Part shown: one piece after another, positions 1 to 4,894 of the stretch
Layout of the letters: the number at the start of each line of letters is the position of its first letter
Numbering within the stretch: the first letter of the stretch is position 1
From: an uncultured Clostridia bacterium
GTDB taxonomy: Bacteria > Bacillota > Clostridia > Peptostreptococcales > Anaerovoracaceae
DNA length: 7,359 bases
Assembly (NCBI GenBank): GCA_937928455.1
Contig: CALFUG010000321.1
Location: 1 to 7,359 of the forward strand
Direction of reading: 5' to 3'
Position numbers and translations under genes: made by a program
The notes under the pieces: generated by a model
Told to the model about the DNA's origin: nothing
Seen by the model: the letters and a program-made list of their open reading frames with translations, nothing else
Database searches by the model: none

Positions 1-443
1 AGAAATTCGTATATTTTTCCCATCCATTCCCGGTCTCTCTTGGCCAAATAATCATTCACCGTAACCACATGAACGCCTTTTCCTTCCAAGGCATTTAAAT
101 AGGCCGCCAAGGTAGCTACAAGGGTCTTTCCTTCACCGGTTTTCATTTCCGCGATTCGACCTTGATGAAGAACAATACCTCCAATCAGTTGAACCCGGAA
201 ATGTTTCAGCTTCAAAACACGCCAAGCCGCTTCCCGACATACCGCAAAAGCCTCTGGAAGCAAATCATCCAAAGTTTCCCCTTCTTCCAGTCGTTGCTTG
301 AAGGCTTCTGTCTTTTCTGCAAGTTGCGTGTCGGAAAGTGCTTGTGTTTCCACTTCTAAAGCTTCAATTTTATCCGCTAATTGCTCTAACTTTTTCACTT
401 CTTTGGCGTTCAGATCTCCAAATATTTTTTCTAAAAATCCCAT
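1..443 (-). CDS. secA: Protein translocase subunit SecA, N-terminal part (runs off left edge)
   Basis: SecA is the ATPase motor of the Sec pathway; it pushes unfolded preproteins through the SecYEG channel at the cytoplasmic face of the membrane. Only the first 147 codons are in the window; the rest lies beyond position 1. The translation begins MGFLEKIFGD and continues into the first nucleotide-binding domain, with QLIGGIVLH at residues 85-93, the Walker A stretch MKTGEGKT at 100-107, and VHVVTVNDYLAKRD at 124-137. All of these are characteristic of SecA. The start is the ATG at 443-441. A strong AAAGGAG Shine-Dalgarno sits a few bases upstream and overlaps the TAA stop of the preceding gene. 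The 9-nt gap to that gene, with no promoter or terminator seen between them, implies cotranscription. Nothing looks damaged in the visible part. Confidence 0.97.
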   Translation of the reverse strand, partial: MGFLEKIFGDLNAKEVKKLEQLADKIEALEVETQALSDTQLAEKTEAFKQRLEEGETLDDLLPEAFAVCREAAWRVLKLKHFRVQLIGGIVLHQGRIAEMKTGEGKTLVATLAAYLNALEGKGVHVVTVNDYLAKRDREWMGKIYEF

Positions 444-452
444 AGTTCTCCT

Positions 453-1727
453 TTACTCATCCATTTCCTCATCTGGCACCTCTTCAACGAAAACTACAAT
501 TTCCAGCGCTTTTCGCTGATCTGCCTTGGTTACCGTTACCTTGAATAGTTGATTGGCTATCTGGCTTTCAAAGTAATCGTTCACTCCCGGCAAATCATTG
601 AGCTGGGTACAGACCCAACCATTTACCGTAGTAACCGGCGTCTCCAGTTCCACGTTGAAAACATCCAAAAACTTTTCCAAGTTGGTATGCCCCTGCACCA
701 CATAACTTCCATCCGCCAGGGGTTTAATTTCCACATCTATAACTTCGTCATGCTCATCGTAGATTTCTCCCACCAACTCTTCAATGATGTCTTCCATGGT
801 AATAATTCCCTCGGTCCCCCCATATTCGTCCACCACCACAGCAATATGGGTTTTAATCTTCTGCATCTTCTTTAGAAGCGCAGCTATTTTAATGGAGCCG
901 GATACAAAAACAACGGGTTTGATGTATTCCGACACCTTCTTCTTTCCTTTTATAAGATAGTTGTGGAAATCCTTTTGGTTCAGAACCCCTACAATATGAT
1001 CCAGATTTTCTTCATACACCGGTAAGCGAGAGAATCCCGTTTCCAAAAACAGACGTCCGATTTCATCTTTTGGCGTATCTTCTTCTATGGCTATCACATC
1101 TACTCTGGGTGTCAATACATCGTATGCCTCCAGCTCATAGAATTCTATGGCATTGGTAATCAGCTCGCTTTGTTCGTTCCCGATAGCACCCTCTGTTTCC
1201 GCTTCCTCCACCATGATCAGAAGCTCATCTTCCGTAATGCTCATGTCGTTTTTTACTTTAAAGAGGGTGTTCACCAAGCTCCGAAATAGGCCGAAAAACC
1301 AAGTCAAGGGCCTTAACGCCACCACCAAAAACTGAATCACAGGGGCGGATGCCATGGCAAATTTTTCGGGTATCTCTTTTGCCATACTCTTGGGACTAAT
1401 TTCACCAAAAATCAAAACAATGATCGTAACAACCAGGGTGGCAATGGGGGCCCCATATTCCCCATAAAGGGTGACAAACATAAGAGTAGCAATAGCTGTC
1501 ATGGCGATATTCACAATATTATTTCCCACCAAGACAGTAGACAACAGTCTATCATAGTCTTCAATCAAACGGATTACCAGCTTGGCTTTACGATTCCCGG
1601 ATGCGGCCATGTTTTTCAGCCGGATACGATTCACAGATGTAAAAGCTGTTTCCGTGGCACTGAAGTATGCTGATAACAAAACCAAACACACAATGGCAAT
1701 CAGTTGTCCCGGTATGTGGGGTTCCAT
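453..1727 (-). CDS. CNNM (DUF21)/CBS-pair/CorC_HlyC membrane protein, 'hemolysin family'
   Basis: A 424-residue membrane protein of the CNNM/CorC family, whose characterised members are linked to Mg2+ or other divalent cation export or homeostasis; the 'hemolysin' label is historical. Layout: a first membrane helix at about residues 8-27, the family motif SATETAF just after it, hydrophobic segments at about 65-80, 92-108 and 125-145, and the conserved GEISPKSMAKE near 107. A CBS pair follows at about 200-330, containing LTPRVDVIAIEEDTP, GFSRLPVYEE, VVVDEYGGTEGIITMEDI and EELVGEIYDE. The C-terminal CorC_HlyC domain runs from about 340 to 415, and the tail is very acidic. I chose the ATG at 1727 because AAGGAG lies 8 nt upstream; the longer start at 1793 has only a poor site and would add a polar 22-residue stretch before the first helix. 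The transported ion cannot be read from the sequence. Confidence 0.93.
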   Translation of the reverse strand: MEPHIPGQLIAIVCLVLLSAYFSATETAFTSVNRIRLKNMAASGNRKAKLVIRLIEDYDRLLSTVLVGNNIVNIAMTAIATLMFVTLYGEYGAPIATLVVTIIVLIFGEISPKSMAKEIPEKFAMASAPVIQFLVVALRPLTWFFGLFRSLVNTLFKVKNDMSITEDELLIMVEEAETEGAIGNEQSELITNAIEFYELEAYDVLTPRVDVIAIEEDTPKDEIGRLFLETGFSRLPVYEENLDHIVGVLNQKDFHNYLIKGKKKVSEYIKPVVFVSGSIKIAALLKKMQKIKTHIAVVVDEYGGTEGIITMEDIIEELVGEIYDEHDEVIDVEIKPLADGSYVVQGHTNLEKFLDVFNVELETPVTTVNGWVCTQLNDLPGVNDYFESQIANQLFKVTVTKADQRKALEIVVFVEEVPDEEMDE

Positions 1728-1823
1728 TTTTTCTTCTCCTTCTTCCTCAAGGCCCCGTTTCCAACAGTAACACGAGGGATTCCATGGGCTCATTCTGCTT
1801 ATTAAGTTTCAACTCAATACTAT

Positions 1824-1829
1824 ATTATA
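1824..1829 (-). promoter_or_regulatory. Possible promoter (-10) of the CNNM gene
   Basis: A perfect TATAAT on the minus strand lies about 95 nt upstream of the chosen CNNM start. The best -35 at 17-nt spacing, TTCTGT at 1847-1852, is poor and overlaps the tail of the terminator-like hairpin just upstream. The call rests on the -10 alone. The inferred leader of about 90 nt shows no riboswitch that I recognise. Confidence 0.4.
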
Positions 1830-1842
1830 CACGAAAAATGCC

Positions 1843-1879
1843 AAAAACAGAACCAAGGAGCGGGAAAAACCCACTCCTT
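1843..1879 (-). terminator. Terminator-like hairpin after aspartate kinase
   Basis: On the minus strand, AAGGAGTGGG pairs with CCCGCTCCTT (1879-1870 with 1864-1855) as ten pairs including one U-G wobble, with a 5-nt loop. The U-tract is imperfect: the hairpin is followed by GGTTCTGTTTTT rather than an immediate run of T. The wobble pair becomes a C-A mismatch on the other strand, so the structure favours minus-strand RNA, consistent with ending the aspartate kinase transcript. Termination may be partial, letting some reads continue into the CNNM gene and secA. Confidence 0.55.
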
Positions 1880-1948
1880 TCATACATAAAGCGATACGAT
1901 TCTATGGGACAAACCGATTATGAGGCTCTTATGTTTGCCACGGCGCCT

Positions 1949-3295
1949 TCACGCACCAACCTCGTTGGCCAATGGAGACGCTTCTTCCTCAATAAAGGCC
2001 TGGTAAATGGCCCGAATGGCTTTTTCGAAATCCCGATTGCTGACGCCAACAATGATATTCATCTCGCTAGAACCCTGATCAATCATCCGAATGTTGACTC
2101 CCGCATCCGCCAAAGCTGTAAACAATTTGGCCGACACCCCGGGCCGTTGAGACATTCCGCAACCCACAGTAGCGATTAGTGCAATGTCATGAAAAACATC
2201 CACCGTATCCGGTTCCAACTTTCTCTTAATTTCTGCTACGATATCGTCGATTTTTCCTTCGGCTGCCTTGGTATTAATAACCACCGACAGGTTGTCAATT
2301 CCGGTGGGACAATGCTCCGTTAAAATATCGTAGTCTTCAATAATGGACAGGACTCGCCGAATAAACCCTTTTTCCGCTGCCATCATATTTTTATATATTG
2401 CAATAACGGTAAAATCCTTACTTCCGGCGATACCGGTTATGATACGGGAAGGATGAGCTTCTTCTTCCGAAGTAATCATAGTACCCGGGTCTTCCGGTTG
2501 ATTGGTGTTTCTAATATTGATAGGTATGTTGGCGATGCGCGCCGGATAAATAGCATCTTCATGAAGAACGGCCGCTCCCATATAAGAAAGCTCTCGCAGC
2601 TCCTTATAACTGAGTCTTTCAATGGGCTCTGATTTCACAATGCGCGGATCTGCCACCAACAAACCGGAAACATCAGTCCAATTTTCATACACATCCGCCC
2701 CCACCGCTCTGGCCACCAAAGATCCCGTTATGTCCGAGCCTCCTCGAGAAAATATCTTGATTTTCTTGTTGGGAAGTGTTCCGTAAAATCCCGGCAATAC
2801 CGCTCTTTCATGTTTGGATAGCTCCTCCGCCAAAGCCTGGTTGGTTTCTTCCTCCATGAACTTTCCATTTTCGTCAAACAGAATAAGTCCCGCCGTGTCC
2901 ACAAAATCCACGCCAAGGAACTTGGCCATAATAATCGCATTTAAAAATTCTCCCCGACTAACGATATAATCTTCCGAAGCCCCTTCCACCAGCTTTCGCC
3001 GAATCTTGCTATAATGCTCCGTCAAATCCAAATCCAACCCCAAGCCAACAATGACCGCGGTGAACCGGTCGCAAACCACTTGCAACACCTGCTCGAAGGG
3101 AAAGTTGTGTTCAATGTGAGTTTTACATAAATATAGCAAATCCGTTATCTTGCTATCTCCGTCATATCTCTTTCCCGGAGCGGAAACCACAATATATTTT
3201 CTTTCCGGATCCTTTTCGATTATTTCTTTGGTTTTTGCCAGCTGAATGCCATCCGCTACAGAGCTGCCACCAAATTTTGCTACTTTCACGCCCAT
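1949..3295 (-). CDS. lysC: Monofunctional aspartate kinase (aspartokinase III/YclM-like)
   Basis: Phosphorylates L-aspartate with ATP in the cytoplasm, the first committed step to lysine (and diaminopimelate), threonine and methionine. The 448-residue protein has the kinase signature KFGGSSVADG at 7-16, SRGEFLNA at 113-120 with the expected substrate-region Glu, SRGGSDITGS at 183-192, and WTDVSGLLVADPRIV at 206-220. Two ACT regulatory domains follow, at about 297-365 and 371-437. No homoserine dehydrogenase domain is fused, and the length fits the monofunctional class. The stretch IVVSAPGKRYDGDSKITDLL resembles the YclM/aspartokinase III branch more than the short LysC with an internal subunit start; this subtype is my reading, so the symbol is generic. 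The ATG at 3295 has GAGG 6 nt upstream. The gene has its own promoter and a leader of only about 25 nt, so no lysine riboswitch is present. Feedback by amino acids through the ACT domains is expected for the family; which effector is unknown. Confidence 0.95.
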   Translation of the reverse strand: MGVKVAKFGGSSVADGIQLAKTKEIIEKDPERKYIVVSAPGKRYDGDSKITDLLYLCKTHIEHNFPFEQVLQVVCDRFTAVIVGLGLDLDLTEHYSKIRRKLVEGASEDYIVSRGEFLNAIIMAKFLGVDFVDTAGLILFDENGKFMEEETNQALAEELSKHERAVLPGFYGTLPNKKIKIFSRGGSDITGSLVARAVGADVYENWTDVSGLLVADPRIVKSEPIERLSYKELRELSYMGAAVLHEDAIYPARIANIPINIRNTNQPEDPGTMITSEEEAHPSRIITGIAGSKDFTVIAIYKNMMAAEKGFIRRVLSIIEDYDILTEHCPTGIDNLSVVINTKAAEGKIDDIVAEIKRKLEPDTVDVFHDIALIATVGCGMSQRPGVSAKLFTALADAGVNIRMIDQGSSEMNIIVGVSNRDFEKAIRAIYQAFIEEEASPLANEVGA

Positions 3296-3315
3296 TTTCT
3301 ACCTCTTCCATATAT

Positions 3316-3332
3316 TATAATGAGTCATTATA
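3316..3332. promoter_or_regulatory. 17-bp perfect palindrome over the aspartate kinase -10/start site, candidate operator
   Basis: TATAATGAGTCATTATA is a perfect inverted repeat of 8-bp arms around one central base. It contains the minus-strand -10 hexamer at one end and covers the predicted transcription start near 3320. A symmetric site in this position is where a dimeric repressor would block transcription. No regulator family can be assigned, and part of the symmetry may simply reflect an AT-rich -10 region. Confidence 0.45.
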
Positions 3333-3355
3333 TCTTATGAATTTGTGAATTTCAA
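3327..3355 (-). promoter_or_regulatory. Near-consensus housekeeping sigma promoter of aspartate kinase
   Basis: On the minus strand, TTGAAA (3355-3350) and TATAAT (3332-3327) are separated by exactly 17 nt. The expected start is near 3320, about 25 nt ahead of the ATG at 3295. The -35 box directly follows the metK terminator, so aspartate kinase can be transcribed independently of metK. Confidence 0.8.
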
Positions 3356-3356
3356 C

Positions 3357-3385
3357 AAAAAGAGACGAATTTCGCCTCTTTTTTT
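3357..3385 (-). terminator. Intrinsic terminator of metK
   Basis: Minus-strand RNA forms AAAAAGAGGCGAA paired with TTCGUCUCUUUUU (3383-3371 with 3369-3357), with one G-U wobble. The 3' arm ends in the T-run. On the plus strand the same position is an A-C mismatch, so the hairpin is directed to the minus strand. It lies about 45 nt past the metK stop codon and just before the aspartate kinase promoter. Confidence 0.85.
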
Positions 3386-3428
3386 GTCATTGATTTCAAT
3401 TTCTATCCCACAGATTCAGAGCAACCCC

Positions 3429-4580
3429 TTACCGACTCGGATATTTTACTGCTTTTTCCATTAATTCTTGAACCCGATTTGTTTTCTCCCAAGGTACATC
3501 AATATCCGTTCGGCCAAAGTGACCATAGGCTGCTACCTGACGATAGATGGGCTTTCTTAACTCCAGGGACCGGATAATTCCTGCAGGCGTCAAATCAAAG
3601 GTTTCTTGCACCAATAACGCCAAATCTTCGTCCGACAGCTTCCCTGTTCCGAAGCTGTCTACCAGGATGGAAACCGGCTGCGCTACACCAATGGCATATG
3701 CCAACTGAAGCTCCACCTTCTCCGCCAAACCTGCCGCCACTAAATTTTTGGCAACGTGTCTCGCCGCATACGTTGCAGAACGGTCCACTTTTGTGGGATC
3801 TTTTCCGGAAAACGCCCCTCCACCATGGCGTGCATATCCGCCATATGTATCCACAATAATTTTTCTGCCCGTTAGACCGGAGTCCCCGTGAGGACCTCCT
3901 ACCACAAATCGGCCAGTGGGATTCACATAGAACTTTGTATTTTCATCCAGTAACTCTTCAGGAATGGTGGTACGAATCACTTCCCGGATGATGTCTTCCT
4001 TGATTTGTTCTTGGGTAACGTCGGGATCATGTTGCGAAGAAACCAGAACAGCATCCACCCGTTTCACCCCTTGGTCATCATACTCTACCGTCACCTGAGT
4101 CTTTCCATCCGGTCTCAAGTAGGGCAATGTGCCTTCTTTCCGAACGCAAGTCAGCTTTAATGCCAACTTGTGAGCCAGACTAATGGGCATGGGCATTAAT
4201 TCCGGAGTTTCATTGCAGGCGAATCCAAACATAATTCCCTGGTCCCCCGCCCCGCCGGGGTCGACTCCCATAGCGATATCCGGGGACTGCTCGTCGATGG
4301 CAGTAAGGACCGCACATGTATTGCCATCAAACCCATATTCGCTTCGATTGTATCCGATATCGCAGATAACTTCTCGCACAATTTTGGGAATGTCTACATA
4401 ACAGCTGGTACTGATTTCTCCCATTACCATGGCATACCCGGTAGTGGTGGTGGTTTCTGCTGCCACACGGCCATAAGGATCTTCCGTAAAAATGGCATCC
4501 AATATGGCATCCGAGATTTGGTCGCACATTTTATCGGGATGCCCTTCTGTTACCGATTCCGATGTAAATAATCTTTTCAT
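3429..4580 (-). CDS. metK: S-adenosylmethionine synthetase (methionine adenosyltransferase)
   Basis: Makes S-adenosylmethionine from methionine and ATP, releasing phosphate and pyrophosphate, in the cytoplasm; the product is the universal methyl donor and the ligand of the riboswitch upstream. The 383-residue protein starts MKRLFTSESVTEGHPDK, the family's usual N-terminus with the ATP-site His at residue 14. It carries both family signatures, GAGDQGIMFG at 110-119 and GGGAFSGKD at 253-261, plus DPTKVDRSA at 261-269 and the C-terminal GHFGR at 353-357. I chose the ATG at 4580 because it matches the family start. An in-frame GTG at 4616 has its GGAG only 1 nt away, too close to work. The native site for 4580 (AGAGAAAAG) is weak, while a perfect AAAGGAG upstream serves an out-of-frame 10-codon ORF whose stop overlaps this ATG. 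Regulation is by SAM-riboswitch transcription termination. Confidence 0.97.
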   Translation of the reverse strand: MKRLFTSESVTEGHPDKMCDQISDAILDAIFTEDPYGRVAAETTTTTGYAMVMGEISTSCYVDIPKIVREVICDIGYNRSEYGFDGNTCAVLTAIDEQSPDIAMGVDPGGAGDQGIMFGFACNETPELMPMPISLAHKLALKLTCVRKEGTLPYLRPDGKTQVTVEYDDQGVKRVDAVLVSSQHDPDVTQEQIKEDIIREVIRTTIPEELLDENTKFYVNPTGRFVVGGPHGDSGLTGRKIIVDTYGGYARHGGGAFSGKDPTKVDRSATYAARHVAKNLVAAGLAEKVELQLAYAIGVAQPVSILVDSFGTGKLSDEDLALLVQETFDLTPAGIIRSLELRKPIYRQVAAYGHFGRTDIDVPWEKTNRVQELMEKAVKYPSR

Positions 4581-4609
4581 TTCTTTTCTCTGGTATAACG
4601 CGCTGGCAT
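4577..4609 (-). CDS. Putative 10-codon leader ORF overlapping the metK start
   Basis: The frame encodes MPARYTREKK and stops at a TGA that shares bases with the metK ATG (sequence ATGA at 4580-4577). AAAGGAG at 4624-4618 lies 8 nt upstream of its ATG, the best Shine-Dalgarno in the metK leader, whereas metK itself has only AGAGAAAAG. This arrangement is typical of termination-reinitiation coupling. The peptide has no methionine beyond the first residue, so it is not a classic Met attenuation peptide. It could instead be a chance ORF, with the AAAGGAG unused or serving metK at long range. Confidence 0.4.
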   Translation of the reverse strand: MPARYTREKK

Positions 4610-4613
4610 TATA
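4594..4613 (-). promoter_or_regulatory. Small hairpin enclosing the leader ORF start codon
   Basis: Minus-strand RNA UAUAAUGC pairs with GCGUUAUA around a CAGC tetraloop, giving eight pairs with one U-G wobble. The AUG of the 10-codon ORF is in the 5' arm, with its Shine-Dalgarno just outside. The structure could dampen initiation at that AUG. It is AU-rich at its base and of modest stability. Confidence 0.4.
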
Positions 4614-4662
4614 CACACTCCTTTCTCATACTTGGATTTTTTCTTCAATCTGCTTCTGTTCT

Positions 4663-4696
4663 ATGAAAAAGAAAAAGCCTTTTCGAAAGAAAAGGC
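4663..4696 (-). terminator. Riboswitch expression-platform terminator
   Basis: On the minus strand, GCCTTTTC pairs with GAAAAGGC across the loop TTTC, followed at once by TTTTTCTTTTT. This is a textbook intrinsic terminator between the SAM aptamer and metK. Its 5' arm (minus CCTTTTCTTTC, 4695-4685) can instead pair with GAAAGATGAGG (4725-4715), which includes the 3' strand of aptamer helix P1. That is the expected antiterminator of an OFF switch. Confidence 0.92.
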
Positions 4697-4714
4697 GGAG
4701 TTTTATGTTCTCTT

Positions 4715-4817
4715 CCTCATCTTTCAGAGCACCACGCTCTGTAGGATTTAGCACCTTGGAAAACATCCAGGTTGCTGGGCTTCATGGGGCCTATTCCCTC
4801 AGCCACTCTTGATAAGG
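4715..4817 (-). ncRNA. SAM-I riboswitch (S-box) aptamer
   Basis: The minus strand carries the S-box core in order: CTTATCAAGAG, the GCTGAGGGA kink-turn region, GGCCC, ATGAAGCCC, AGCAACC, then AAGGTGCTAAATCC and the closing AGATGAG. Helix P1 is CCTTATC with GATGAGG (4817-4811 with 4721-4715, one U-G). P3 pairs the ACCTGGA and TCCAAGGT arms with one bulge. P4 is a perfect CAGAGC/GCTCTG stem with a 5-nt loop (4741-4725). In this class, SAM binding stabilises P1, frees the terminator arm and shuts off transcription; at low SAM the antiterminator forms and metK is made. A terminator and metK lie directly downstream, as expected. Confidence 0.96.
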
Positions 4818-4837
4818 CTTATTCAATTCCAACTAAC

Positions 4838-4866
4838 ATTATGGCTTCTTTTTCCTTCGTTGTCAA
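4838..4866 (-). promoter_or_regulatory. Promoter of the SAM riboswitch/metK transcript
   Basis: On the minus strand, a perfect TTGACA (4866-4861) is followed after 17 nt by CATAAT (4843-4838). The expected start near 4831 leaves about 14 nt before aptamer helix P1. Its -35 box overlaps that of the divergent promoter by five bases. Confidence 0.8.
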
Positions 4867-4888
4867 CAGTCAAGGAATCGGATATAAT
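4860..4888 (+). promoter_or_regulatory. Divergent promoter of the 390-residue unknown gene
   Basis: TTGTCA (4860-4865) and a perfect TATAAT (4883-4888) are separated by exactly 17 nt. Counting 7 nt from the -10 places the start at about 4895, which is the A of the gene's ATG. Its -35 shares five of six bases with the metK promoter -35 on the other strand. Confidence 0.7.
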
Positions 4889-4894
4889 CGGAGT

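Noticed and set aside
549..875. 108-codon plus-strand frame
   Set aside because: It is a shadow of the CBS/CorC_HlyC coding sequence on the minus strand.
1728..1793. Upstream start for the CNNM protein at 1793
   Set aside because: It has no good Shine-Dalgarno and adds a polar extension before the first membrane helix; the ATG at 1727 has AAGGAG at 8 nt.
1667..2179. 170-codon plus-strand frame
   Set aside because: It spans the CNNM start, the intergenic terminator and the 3' end of aspartate kinase on the opposite strand; it has no ribosome binding site or recognisable protein features.
3296..3326. Lysine riboswitch (L-box) ahead of aspartate kinase
   Set aside because: The leader is about 25 nt, far too short for an L-box, and no L-box core sequences are present.
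3321..3327. TGAGTCA in the aspartate kinase promoter, resembling the yeast Gcn4 amino-acid control site
   Set aside because: Gcn4 is a eukaryotic factor; the match in a bacterial promoter is coincidence, although the larger palindrome is worth noting.
4581..4616. GTG at 4616 as metK start, adding 12 residues
   Set aside because: The GGAG is only 1 nt from this GTG, and the added residues are not part of the usual MetK N-terminus; AAAGGAG fits the out-of-frame ATG at 4609.
4772..4894. Longer N-terminus for the 390-residue protein (41 extra residues from 4772)
   Set aside because: It would be translated through the SAM aptamer's complement and both promoters, and its ATG has no ribosome binding site.
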